This document shows, in pieces, positions 33,525 through 42,242 of a stretch of 64,000 nucleotides of DNA. Source of the DNA: Streptomyces sp. NBC_01446 (GTDB lineage Bacteria; Actinomycetota; Actinomycetes; Streptomycetales; Streptomycetaceae); NCBI RefSeq assembly GCF_026340095.1, contig NZ_JAPEPO010000001.1:7336501-7400500 (forward strand), written 5' to 3'. The position numbers and the translations under genes were made by a program. The notes beneath the pieces were generated by a model. That model saw only the letters and a program-made list of their open reading frames with translations. It did not search any database and was not told the DNA's origin. Each line of letters opens with the position of its first letter. Within the stretch, counting starts at the first letter, position 1.

Positions 33525-34787
33525 ATGCGTGGCAAGGCGGCCTCCGGGGCCGGGGGGCAGACGGCGGGCGAGGCGGAGGGTTCCGCGCGTGCGCCCCGTC
33601 TCGAGCGGGGCCGTGGTGCTCTCGGCCCGGCGCTCGAACTCGTGCACACCGGCCGCGCGCCGACCCGCGCCGTCCTCACCGCCGAACTGGGGGTGACCCG
33701 GGCCACGGCGGGCGCGGTCGCCGCCGAGCTGGAAGCGCTCGGGCTGATCAGGATCGACGCGAAGCCGAGTGCCGCGGCGGGGTCGCAGGGGCGTCCCTCG
33801 CACCGGCTGTCCGTCGCCGAGGACGGACCCGTGGCGCTCGCCGCGCAGGTACACGCGGACGGCTATCGCGCGGCCCTCGTAGGCCTCGGCGGCCGGATCG
33901 TCGCGACCACGCCCGGCTGCGAGATCATCGACGCGGATCCGGCGCAGGTACTCGGCTCGGTCGTGGAGGCCGGCGCCGAACTCCTGCGGGAGACCGGCCG
34001 CCACTGCGTCGGCGCGGGCCTCGCCGTGCCGTCGGCGGTGGCCGAGCCCGACGGCACCGCCCTCAATCCGCTCCACCTCGCCTGGCCCGCGGGCTCGCCC
34101 GTCCGCGAGATCTTCGCCGAGCGCGTACGGGAGGCGGGCATCGGGCGGCCGGCGTTCGCCGCGAACGACGTCAACCTCGCCGCCCTCGCCGAGCACCGCC
34201 ACGGCGCGGGCCGCGGCGCGCGCGACCTGCTGTGCGTCGCCACCGGCCACCGCGGCGTCGGCGGCGCGCTCGTCCTCGACGGGCGTCTGCACACCGGCAG
34301 TTCGGGCCTCGCCCTGGAGGTCGGGCACCTCACCGTGAACCCCGAGGGCCGGCCCTGCTACTGCGGCAGCCGCGGCTGCCTCGACGTGGAGACCGACCCG
34401 CTGGCTCTGCTCGACGCGGCGGGCCGCGAACCGGGCCCCGACGGCTCCCTGCTCCAGCAGGCCCGCGACCTGATCGTCGGCAGCCTCGACGACCCGAAGG
34501 TGCGGATGGCCACCGAGGCCCTGATCGACCGTCTCGGACTCGGCCTCGCGGGCCTGGTGAACATCCTCAACCCCGACCGCATCATCCTGGGCGGCCTGCA
34601 CCGGGCGCTCCTCGACGCGGACCCGGACCGCCTGCGGGCCGTCGTCGCGGACCGCAGCCTGTGGGGCCGCAGCGGGGGCGTCCCCATCCTGGCGTGCACG
34701 CTCGACCACAACAGCCTGGTCGGAGCAGCCGAGTTGGCGTGGCAGCCGGTCCTCGACGACCCGCTCTCGGCGCTGGGCCTCGCCTGA
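33525..34787 (+). CDS. ROK-family transcriptional repressor (NagC/XylR-like)
   Basis: A 420-residue ROK repressor. An N-terminal winged helix (PALELVHTGRAPTRAVLTAELGVTRATAGAVAAELEALGLI, about 36-75) precedes a ROK sugar-binding domain with AANDVNLAALAEH, SSGLALEVGHLTVNPEG and the zinc signature CYCGSRGCLDVE. The kinase glycine loop is degraded, fitting a regulator. GAGGAG precedes the ATG at 33525. It may control sugar genes nearby such as the isomerase/aldolase operon, but no target site was found. Confidence 0.88.
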   Translation: MRGKAASGAGGQTAGEAEGSARAPRLERGRGALGPALELVHTGRAPTRAVLTAELGVTRATAGAVAAELEALGLIRIDAKPSAAAGSQGRPSHRLSVAEDGPVALAAQVHADGYRAALVGLGGRIVATTPGCEIIDADPAQVLGSVVEAGAELLRETGRHCVGAGLAVPSAVAEPDGTALNPLHLAWPAGSPVREIFAERVREAGIGRPAFAANDVNLAALAEHRHGAGRGARDLLCVATGHRGVGGALVLDGRLHTGSSGLALEVGHLTVNPEGRPCYCGSRGCLDVETDPLALLDAAGREPGPDGSLLQQARDLIVGSLDDPKVRMATEALIDRLGLGLAGLVNILNPDRIILGGLHRALLDADPDRLRAVVADRSLWGRSGGVPILACTLDHNSLVGAAELAWQPVLDDPLSALGLA

Positions 34788-34850
34788 CGCGCGGGAAACC
34801 GTCGCACCCCGGCTGGTCCTGGAGGGGCTTGACCGTGCACAATCACCGCC

Positions 34851-35345
34851 ATGATCGGTGAATCGGCCCGGAACTACCTGGCCTCGGTGGAGAGCCGCCT
34901 CCAGGCGGACGGCTGCGCGACGCGCTGGGAGGACTGGTTCGGTGTGCCCGTCCTCGTGGGGCGGCGGGCCGACTTCCGGATGCGCTGGATGGCCACCAAC
35001 CTGCACCTGTTCACCGTCGCCGCCGCCGTGCCCGAGATCACCCCGCAGAGCGTCGACGTGTTCACCTCGCAGGTCCTGACGTACGCGAAGAAGAACAAGG
35101 GCGGCCTCCCGGTCGGCCTGCAGACCGGCGTCGCGGCCTTCCCCGTCCTCGTCAGCGAGCGCGTCGACCCGGCCGCCATGGCCTGGGCCGAACAGCAGCA
35201 GCGCAACCGCTTCGCCTGCTTCGCGCGCCCCGTCGTCGTGGACAGCGCACAGCGCTACGTCGGCTTCTACCGCGGCAAGCCGGCTCTCGGCCGCGTCTAC
35301 GCCTCCCACCTCATCGACAAGGGCAACCGCTACTTCCACGGGTAG
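34851..35345 (+). CDS. Conserved hypothetical protein (164 aa)
   Basis: A soluble 164-residue protein without signal peptide or membrane span. Distinct segments are ADFRMRWMATNLHLFTVAAA, TSQVLTYAKKNKGGLPVGLQ and FPVLVSERVDPAAMAWAEQQ. The Trp/Arg-rich N-terminus and codon use suggest a real gene. I do not recognise the family. Its last 16 bp overlap the convergent DUF2877 gene. Confidence 0.7.
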   Translation: MIGESARNYLASVESRLQADGCATRWEDWFGVPVLVGRRADFRMRWMATNLHLFTVAAAVPEITPQSVDVFTSQVLTYAKKNKGGLPVGLQTGVAAFPVLVSERVDPAAMAWAEQQQRNRFACFARPVVVDSAQRYVGFYRGKPALGRVYASHLIDKGNRYFHG

Positions 35346-36265
35346 TCGTCACGGTCACCGGGCGTCGCGCCCGCTCTGCCGAGGCCCACCGCGAGCACCC
35401 CACGCGCCAGATCGCCTCCCGAGTGGTGTCCGACGGCGAGCAGTTCGCGTAGAGCGGGTTCCAGGGCACCGTCCCCGCTCAGCGCCCGCAGGAACGCGTG
35501 GGCCTGCGGCACGCATTCGCCGCGCACCGCGTGCCGCAGGAGTGCCGCCGAGAGCAGCGGGGTGCGCAGGGGCGCGTCCGCGAGCGCCTCCGAGAGGGGT
35601 GTGAGAGGGCCTCCCCACGCTCGGCGCGCCAGCAGCGCGCCGCACAGGATGTCGTCACCGGACGGGGTGAGCCCGGGGCCGAGGCCGACCAGCGCGCGGG
35701 CGGCCCGCCGGACTTCGCTCGCGTCATCGGCGTGCAGGGCGTGGCGCAGGTCGGTCAGGCGGGGAGCCAGCGGGGGCGGCAGGGGTTGCGCCAGCGCGTC
35801 GAGCAGCACCGTCACCTGCCTGACGCGGACGGGGTCCGGTGGGGAGGAGGCGCCCCGGACACGGGGCGGTGTCCAGGACGCCTCCGGCTCGAAGCGAACG
35901 GGCCCGATGACGACGCGCCCTGCCCCGAAGCCGCCCCATCGTGTGTTCAGGTCCAGCGGCCGGTCCGCCGACGAGAAGGGCAGTACGAGCGCGTTCGGCA
36001 GGCGGATCGCGTCCCGGGTCACCACGGCGAGTGCGGGTAACTCCCGGTCACCGGTGGCGAGATGGACCGCGTAGCGGGTGGCGGCGACGACGCGGGCCGG
36101 CCGGGACGGACCGTGCAGCAGCGGGGCGACGGCCGTGCTGATGGTGCCGAGCCGCATGTGACTGAGGGTGCCGAGGGGTACGTGACTGAGGGCGCCGGGG
36201 TGTACGTGCTCAGGGCGGGCCGCCCCAGCCCGTACGGCACCCCCGCCGACCGCCGTGCCCGTCAC
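35330..36265 (-). CDS. DUF2877 protein (AllH/YlbF-like carbamoyltransferase subunit)
   Basis: A 311-residue protein with the DUF2877 core LVGLGPGLTPSGDDILCGALLARRAWG (about 192-218) and a C-terminal GHHSGGDLARGVLAVG. In E. coli the homologue YlbF/AllH is one of three subunits assigned to oxamate carbamoyltransferase. It is the third gene of the fdrA-DUF1116-DUF2877 operon, joined to the previous gene by a GTGA overlap. This homologue has a longer, variable N-terminal 50 residues; an internal start is possible. Confidence 0.85.
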   Translation of the reverse strand: MTGTAVGGGAVRAGAARPEHVHPGALSHVPLGTLSHMRLGTISTAVAPLLHGPSRPARVVAATRYAVHLATGDRELPALAVVTRDAIRLPNALVLPFSSADRPLDLNTRWGGFGAGRVVIGPVRFEPEASWTPPRVRGASSPPDPVRVRQVTVLLDALAQPLPPPLAPRLTDLRHALHADDASEVRRAARALVGLGPGLTPSGDDILCGALLARRAWGGPLTPLSEALADAPLRTPLLSAALLRHAVRGECVPQAHAFLRALSGDGALEPALRELLAVGHHSGGDLARGVLAVGLGRAGATPGDRDDYPWK

Positions 36266-37695
36266 TCCCCGGGCTCCGGGGGCACGTCGAAGGCGCTCAG
36301 CGCGTCCGTGAAGCAGCGCATCGGGGCGTGGGTGAGGCCGGCGCCGATCTGGCCGATGCCCGGTTCGCGGTGGGCGATGCCCGTGGTGATGACCGGTTCG
36401 AGGCCCGTGTCGACAACCTTGCGGATGTCCAGGCCGACGGGGCTGCCGACGAAGTCGAGGCCGGGGAGGCGGTAGTCGCGGTGCCGGCCGACGGTGAGCG
36501 TGGCCATCTCCTGGCTGACGCGGCGGGCCCCTTCGGGTGTGCCGCCCACGAAGCCGACGATCGCCGGGGCGGCGGCCAGCGCGAATCCGCCCAGGCCGTG
36601 CATCTCGGTGATGGCGCTGTCACCGATGTCCGGGTTGGCGTCGGCGGGCCCGTATCCGGCGAAGTAGAGGCCGTCCACGGGGGCGGCGGGCGCCGTGAAC
36701 CAGGAGTCGCCGAGGCCGCTGACGCGGATGCCGACGTCGACACCGTTGCGCGCGAAGGCGGTCACGACCGTGGAGTGCGGCACGCCGTGCCCGGCCAGCA
36801 GCGCCAACTTGCTCGCGGCCATCGAGAAGTTGAGGAACCAGTAGTTGTTGTCGCGCAGGAAGTCCAGCGCCTCGATCCCGCCGAGCTCCGCGTGCCGGGC
36901 GAGCGCGGCGGAGAGCTCGCGCGTGAGCAGGGCGCTCGCGGCGGTGTTGCGGCTGTGGCACTCGTCGCCCATCTGCAGGGCCTGCGCGGTGACCGACCGC
37001 AGGTTCACCGGCTCGGCCAGCGAGCCGATCGCCGCGCGCAGCGCGGGGCCGAGGCGCTCTCCCATCCAGCGCAGCCGCATCATCACGTCGTCGCCGAGGG
37101 CGCCGTAGCGCAGGCAGCGGCCCTGCCCCTCGTTGAGGTTGGAGTAGGCCCGCAGCCCCGTGGCCTCGTCCTCCACGACGAGCAGGGGCATGGACGCGGA
37201 GATGACGCCCGCCATCGGGCCGACCGTGTCGTGGTGATGGCAGGGGGCGAAGCGGATGGCTCCCGCGCCGGCGAGTGCTTCCGCGTCCGATGCCGTCGCC
37301 GCCCAGCCCTCCAGGAGTGCGGCGCCGACGACGGCGGCCCGCATCGGGCCGCACATGCGCTGCCACTCGATCGGCGGTCCGGCGTGCAACAGGAGCCTCT
37401 CCTGGGCCAGTTCGGGGATGAGCTCCCCGGCCGGGCGGACGTCGGTCCACAGCGGCACGACGCCGAGTATCCGCTCGAGGGCTTCGGCGTTGGCCGCCTC
37501 GACGGCCGGGTGCGCGACCAGGCGGGCGAGTCCGGCGCCGAGTTCCGGATCACCGTAGGCCGGGGGGCGCCAGTCGACCGCCGTCACCGTCGCGCCCGCG
37601 GCCCGCGGGGGCCCGGCGAACGCGTCGACACCGACGTTCACGACGCGCGGTACGCCGGTCAGGAGGCCCTGCGCGGGCGCGGCCTGTGCGGTCAT
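36262..37695 (-). CDS. DUF1116 protein (AllG/YlbE-like carbamoyltransferase subunit)
   Basis: A 477-residue DUF1116 protein with GPMRAAVVGAALLEGWA, CHHHDTVGPMAGVIS, YSNLNEGQGRCLRYGA, ALQMGDECHSRNTAA and FLNFSMAASKLALLAGHGVP, all family hallmarks. It follows fdrA with an ATGA overlap, the same order as fdrA-ylbE-ylbF of E. coli. The His-rich CHHHDT and the GDECH segment are good active-site candidates. In E. coli the FdrA/YlbE/YlbF group moves a carbamoyl group between phosphate and oxamate. Confidence 0.88.
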   Translation of the reverse strand: MTAQAAPAQGLLTGVPRVVNVGVDAFAGPPRAAGATVTAVDWRPPAYGDPELGAGLARLVAHPAVEAANAEALERILGVVPLWTDVRPAGELIPELAQERLLLHAGPPIEWQRMCGPMRAAVVGAALLEGWAATASDAEALAGAGAIRFAPCHHHDTVGPMAGVISASMPLLVVEDEATGLRAYSNLNEGQGRCLRYGALGDDVMMRLRWMGERLGPALRAAIGSLAEPVNLRSVTAQALQMGDECHSRNTAASALLTRELSAALARHAELGGIEALDFLRDNNYWFLNFSMAASKLALLAGHGVPHSTVVTAFARNGVDVGIRVSGLGDSWFTAPAAPVDGLYFAGYGPADANPDIGDSAITEMHGLGGFALAAAPAIVGFVGGTPEGARRVSQEMATLTVGRHRDYRLPGLDFVGSPVGLDIRKVVDTGLEPVITTGIAHREPGIGQIGAGLTHAPMRCFTDALSAFDVPPEPGE

Positions 37696-39290
37696 GCGGT
37701 CTCTCCGATCCGGGAGGCAGAGGCAGAGGCAGAGGCAGAGGCAGCGGTAGAGGTAGCGGCGGAGCCGGGGGCGAGCATCAAGTCGACACCGGCGCAAAGG
37801 AGTTCGGCGCACACCCGCGCGGCGGTCGTGCTGCTGTCGACGACGTACGCACCCGCGTCACGCAGAATCCGCTGCTGTGCGGTGAGCCCCTGCGGGTCGT
37901 CGTCGGTGCCCACGACGAACGCGATCACCGGCGGGGTGTCGACAGGAGCCTCGGACAGGGCCTCGGCGAGAGCCGCCGCCGGATCCGGCGCTGCGCCGTG
38001 TCCGATGACCACGTCCAGGACGACCGCGGCGCTCCGCGGGTCCGCGAGGGCCGTCCGCAGGTACTCGGTGCGGACCGTGGGGTCGATCATCGGGTGGGGG
38101 CGCCCGGCGGTGAACTCGTCGTCGCCCAGGTCGAGTACGAGATGCCGGTCCGGCAGGCGCGGGGCGGCGCCCGGCACGGGCGGAGGAGCGGTGCGGGCGA
38201 TGTCACCGAGCGCCGGGCCGAGGAGCAGGGCCGCCTCATGGGCGAACGTGCCGCCCGCGTACAGGGCCCGCAGCAGGCGGCGCGGCGGAGCGGGGGCGGG
38301 CAGCTTGGGCAGCTCTTCGCCAGGCGGCAGTGTTCCGCCGACGGCAAGGGAGGCCGCGGCCCGCGCTGCCTCCAGGAGGGTGGGCGCGAGCGTCACTCCG
38401 GCCGGGGCGGGGACAGTCCCGTCCATGCCGAGGAAACAGGCCACCACCGGTTTCCCCGACGCGCCCGCGTGCCGCAGCAGTTGCTCGGCCACGTGTGGTG
38501 CGGGCGGTTTGGACACGAGGACGATGATCTCCGTGACGGGGTCCGCGGCCAGGGCGTCGAGCCCGGCCCGCATCGTCGGCCCGCCCACTTCCGCGCTCAC
38601 GTCGCGGCTGCCCGTTCCGATCACGTGGCTGACCCCCGAGCCCATGGAGTGCAGCAGACTCGACACCTGTTGCAGTCCCGTACCGGAGGCCCCGACCAGG
38701 CCGACGCAGCCCGCCCGCACCTCGTTGGCGAAGCCGAGGGGGATGCCGCCGATGACGGCGGTACCGCAGTCCGGGCCCATGACGAGCAGCCCGCGGCGGG
38801 CGGCCTCGCGCTTCAGGAGCACCTCCTGCTCGATCGGCACGTGATCGCTGAAGACGAAGGCGTGCATGCCCAGGCGCAGCGCCTTGAGGGCCTCGGCGGC
38901 CGCGTACGGTCCGGGGGTGGAGATCAGCGCGAGACTCGCGCCGGCGGGGGCGCCGACGAGCGAGCGCACCGGGGGCCCGGCGTCCGCACCGGCCTTCGGT
39001 CCTGCGCCCGGTCCCTCCCCGGGACCGGACAGGGCATCGACCACCAGGGCGAGGGCGGTGTCCACGGCGTCGGGTTCGCCGCGGACGGCGACGAGCAGGT
39101 CGTTGGGTCCGGCGTCGTGGCCCGGGGTGGTCAGCAGCCCCGACCGCGCGAGGACGTCGCGGTTGGCGGGTGTGCCCATCACGAGGCTGATGGTTTCGAC
39201 GCCCGGCGGTTCGGCCAGGCGGGCGGCGGCCCTCATGAGGGCGACGGAGTCGGCGTAAAGATCCTTGTGCACGGCGTTTCGCAGCACCAT
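37692..39290 (-). CDS. fdrA: FdrA-family acyl-CoA-synthetase-like carbamoyltransferase subunit
   Basis: A 532-residue FdrA protein. The N-terminal CoA-binding-like domain includes LALISTPGPYAAAEALKALR and VFSDHVPIEQEVLLKREA, followed by GLLVMGPDCGTAVIGGIPLGFAN and the succinyl-CoA-synthetase-like phosphate loop VGLVGASGTGLQQVSSLLHSMG. The C-terminal half resembles a ligase domain. The protein ends in an Ala-Ser repeat encoded by a hexamer microsatellite. It heads the three-gene operon and lies 132 bp after pucR on the same strand. Confidence 0.9.
   Translation of the reverse strand: MVLRNAVHKDLYADSVALMRAAARLAEPPGVETISLVMGTPANRDVLARSGLLTTPGHDAGPNDLLVAVRGEPDAVDTALALVVDALSGPGEGPGAGPKAGADAGPPVRSLVGAPAGASLALISTPGPYAAAEALKALRLGMHAFVFSDHVPIEQEVLLKREAARRGLLVMGPDCGTAVIGGIPLGFANEVRAGCVGLVGASGTGLQQVSSLLHSMGSGVSHVIGTGSRDVSAEVGGPTMRAGLDALAADPVTEIIVLVSKPPAPHVAEQLLRHAGASGKPVVACFLGMDGTVPAPAGVTLAPTLLEAARAAASLAVGGTLPPGEELPKLPAPAPPRRLLRALYAGGTFAHEAALLLGPALGDIARTAPPPVPGAAPRLPDRHLVLDLGDDEFTAGRPHPMIDPTVRTEYLRTALADPRSAAVVLDVVIGHGAAPDPAAALAEALSEAPVDTPPVIAFVVGTDDDPQGLTAQQRILRDAGAYVVDSSTTAARVCAELLCAGVDLMLAPGSAATSTAASASASASASRIGETA
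37715..37744. repeat. Hexanucleotide microsatellite in fdrA 3' end
   Basis: AGGCAG is repeated five times without variation (as GCCTCT in the coding strand), giving an Ala-Ser tail near the FdrA C-terminus. Slippage would change tail length without breaking the frame. Confidence 0.85.
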
Positions 39291-39422
39291 GGGTCCGACT
39301 CTAGGCAGCGGCCCGCCCCTCGCAGCATGGCTCGAAGTGCCAGAACCGGCCGGGGAATTACCGGCAACGGGTGACAGTGACCTGCCCCTCGAGGATCAGT
39401 GCCAGCCGCAGAGACGGCTTGC

Positions 39423-41039
39423 TCAGCGCCGGTCGCGCGCGGAGAGCAACCGGTAGGCGTGGACGGCCAGTTCGGTCTGGAGCCGGGTCGTCGGCCGGCG
39501 TTCGAGACCGCCGGTGAGGCGGTCGATCTGGCGCAGTCGATAGCGCAGGGTGTTGTAGTGGACGTGCAGCCGCGCGGCGGTGGCCACGCCGTTGCGGTCC
39601 TGGAGGAGATAGACGCCGAGGGTCTCGACGAGGCTGCCCTCGTGCTCGGCGTCATGGGCGAGCAGCGGGCCGAGCGCGTCGTCGACGAGGGCCGTCAGCT
39701 CCGCCGCGGGCAGCTGACCGAGGAGCCGGTACACCCCCAGGTCCGCATAGCCGCGGACGAAGTCGGGGCCGTGCAGTTCGCGGCCGAGCGTCAGGGTCTG
39801 CGCCGCTTCCTCGTAGCTGTGGTGGTAGTCGGTGAAGTCGTCCCGGACGGTTCCGGCGGCGACCGCCACGTCCCAGTCGGGGTGTGCGGCAGTGACAGCC
39901 GCGTGCAGGGCCTGACATCGGCCGTTGAGGGACGGCCCCGGTTCCGCCAGCAGGACGAGTCCGCTCTGACTGCCCCAGATGATCGCGCAGGGCCCGGCCG
40001 CCGACCGCACGAGGGGCAACAGCCGTTCCTCCAGACTGAGTTCGGTGTCGGTGGGGCCGCCGGTGCCCGTGGAGGCGACCTCGACGAGGACGACGGCGCG
40101 GGGCAGACGCAGGTTCCAGCCCATGGCCGCCGCACGGCGCGCGGTCTCGGCGCGGTCGCGCGGAGGCCGTGAGACCAGTTCCATCAGGAGCAGCGTGCGG
40201 TAGCGCTGCTGGCGGCTGGCCAGGGCGCGTTCCTGGGCGGCGATGGTCGCCGCGACGGTCGTGGCGTGCTCCAGCGCCATCCGCTGATGAGTGTCCAGCT
40301 CATGAGGGGAAGGCATGGCGGCCCCGGTCCCGTGGTCCGCGGCCGCCGCGTCGTCCCGCCACAGGGCCACGGCACCGCTCGCGCCCGTGCCTGTCTCGAT
40401 GGCACGTTCGGCGGCGGGCGGACGGTCGGGAGGCGGGGAGCCCGCGGAGGCCAGGATCCACCCGTGCTCGTCGAGCACAGCGGCCGCGCAACCGGACAGT
40501 TCGAGCAGTACGTTCATGAGCTCCTGGTAGGAGCCTCCGTCGAGGGCCACCGCCGTGAGCCGTTCATGGATGGCGCGCGAACGCTCCAACTCCAGGGCCT
40601 GACGGTTCAGTACGGTGCCCAGCACCTCGGACAGGATGTCGTTGAACATGACAGCGCCCGGCAACTCGACGACCGGGAAGCCGAGTTCGTCAGCCACGGC
40701 CAGCATCACCGGCGGCAACGCGGGCAGATAGGGACCCACTTTCACAGCCAGGGCGGCGAGGCCGCGCTCGGCGAGTACAGGGACCAGGTCGCTCAGCGCC
40801 TCCGCGTCGTCACGGACGGCGTAGGCGGTGGTCAGCAGCAGCTCACCGCCGCGCATCCAGCGCACGATGTCGGGGACTTCCATGATGTTGACGACGCGGA
40901 TACGGCGGCCGCGGCCGCTCGTCCCGGCGACGAGTCGCGCGCCGCTGAGGCAGGGCAGGGCCAGCGCCTCGCTCACGGTCAGCCCGGGAGAGAGGCCGTA
41001 GGGGACGGTCGGGGCGGTACCGATACCGATGCCTGTCAT
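39423..41039 (-). CDS. PucR-family transcriptional regulator
   Basis: A 538-residue regulator with the three PucR parts: an N-terminal purine-catabolism domain (about 15-135; GLTVSEALALPCLSGARLVAG, MRGGELLLTTAYAVRD), a central GGDEF-like fold (about 290-400) and a C-terminal HTH_30 (VETLGVYLLQDRNGVATAARLHVHYNTLRYRLRQIDRLTG). PucR proteins switch on purine, allantoin and related nitrogen-source genes. It precedes fdrA on the same strand and is divergent from carbamate kinase, so it is placed to control both arms of the cluster. Confidence 0.93.
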   Translation of the reverse strand: MTGIGIGTAPTVPYGLSPGLTVSEALALPCLSGARLVAGTSGRGRRIRVVNIMEVPDIVRWMRGGELLLTTAYAVRDDAEALSDLVPVLAERGLAALAVKVGPYLPALPPVMLAVADELGFPVVELPGAVMFNDILSEVLGTVLNRQALELERSRAIHERLTAVALDGGSYQELMNVLLELSGCAAAVLDEHGWILASAGSPPPDRPPAAERAIETGTGASGAVALWRDDAAAADHGTGAAMPSPHELDTHQRMALEHATTVAATIAAQERALASRQQRYRTLLLMELVSRPPRDRAETARRAAAMGWNLRLPRAVVLVEVASTGTGGPTDTELSLEERLLPLVRSAAGPCAIIWGSQSGLVLLAEPGPSLNGRCQALHAAVTAAHPDWDVAVAAGTVRDDFTDYHHSYEEAAQTLTLGRELHGPDFVRGYADLGVYRLLGQLPAAELTALVDDALGPLLAHDAEHEGSLVETLGVYLLQDRNGVATAARLHVHYNTLRYRLRQIDRLTGGLERRPTTRLQTELAVHAYRLLSARDRR

Positions 41040-41201
41040 GCACAGTCACTATGCGACAGCCGCGAGTAACCTGTAATACCCCGCGCGTAACTTCCATGTT
41101 TCCCACCGCGGTTGGGGACGCCCCTTGTCAGCGGGTGTCAACGGCGGACCGTTCATCCTGGCGTCCGGTGCCCATGACCGGCTCGGCCCGCCTCTCTTAC
41201 G

Positions 41202-42242
41202 GTGACCCGCATGACTCCCCGAGCCGTGCCGAGGACAGCGGTGGTCGCCATCGGCGGCAACGCGCTGCTGCGCGGTGGCACCCACGCCACCGTCGCCGAA
41301 CAGGTCGAGGCCGCGCGCCGGCTGGCGTCCCCCGTAGTGGCGATGGCCGACAAGGGGTGGCGGGTCGTGGTCACCCACGGCAACGGCCCCCAGGTCGGAT
41401 TCATCAAGCGCCGCGCGGACCTCGCGGCAGCCGTGGCCCCCGAACTGCCCGCCCTCGGCCTCGACATGTGCGTGGCCGACTCGCAGGGTGGCCTCGGATA
41501 CATCCTGGCGACCGCGATCGCGGGCCGCCTCAGGTCGCTCGGGCGCGCCGACGACCGGGTCGCCGCCCTGATCACCCACACCGTGGTGGACGTGCACGAC
41601 GAGGCGTTCAGCCACCCGACCAAACCCATCGGAGCCTTCTATCCGGAAGGCGGCGCAAGGGAGTTGGCGGACCTTCACGGCTGGATCGTGGCGGAGGAGG
41701 GCGAGCGGGGATGGCGGCGTGTGGTCCCGTCGCCCCGGCCGCGCCGGGTCCTTGAGGCGGAGTCCGTACGGGCACTGTCCTCGGCAGGATTCACGGTGAT
41801 CGCGGCCGGTGGCGGCGGCATCCCTCTCGTGGAAGGCGGCGACGGTGGCTATCAGGGCGTCGAAGCCGTCATCGACAAGGATCTGACCTCGGCGCATCTC
41901 GCGGCGGAACTCGGCGCGGACCTGCTGGTCATCACCACCGCAGTCGAACGCGTAGCCGTCGACTACGGCCGGCCCACGCAGCGCTTCCTGGACCGGCTGA
42001 CCTGCGGCGAGGCCGAACGGCTCCTGGCCCAGGGGCAGTTCCCGCCGGGCAGCATGGGCCCCAAGATCGGCGCGGCCCTCGACTTCCTGCGCGGCGCGCC
42101 CGGCCGCCAGGTGCTCATCACCTCACCGCAGCAGCTGGGTGCCGCCCTCGACGGACACGGTGGAACCTGGCTCGACAGCGAACCGGCGCGGACCACCGAA
42201 GAACTCCTCAACGGCACCGTCACGGCAGGGAGGCCGCAGTGA
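41202..42242 (+). CDS. arcC: Carbamate kinase
   Basis: About 346 residues (343 if the ATG at 41211 is used). Amino-acid-kinase fold with AIGGNALLRGG near the N-terminus, VVTHGNGPQVGFIKRRAD, DMCVADSQGGLGYIL, KPIGAFY, AAGGGGIPLVEGG, VEAVIDKDLTSAHLA and FPPGSMGPKIGAALDFL, all carbamate kinase signatures. It makes ATP from carbamoyl phosphate plus ADP, releasing carbamate that decays to ammonia and CO2. It begins the plus-strand operon opposite pucR. The carbamoyl phosphate source is probably the FdrA complex, since no ornithine carbamoyltransferase is nearby. Confidence 0.93.
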   Translation: MTRMTPRAVPRTAVVAIGGNALLRGGTHATVAEQVEAARRLASPVVAMADKGWRVVVTHGNGPQVGFIKRRADLAAAVAPELPALGLDMCVADSQGGLGYILATAIAGRLRSLGRADDRVAALITHTVVDVHDEAFSHPTKPIGAFYPEGGARELADLHGWIVAEEGERGWRRVVPSPRPRRVLEAESVRALSSAGFTVIAAGGGGIPLVEGGDGGYQGVEAVIDKDLTSAHLAAELGADLLVITTAVERVAVDYGRPTQRFLDRLTCGEAERLLAQGQFPPGSMGPKIGAALDFLRGAPGRQVLITSPQQLGAALDGHGGTWLDSEPARTTEELLNGTVTAGRPQ

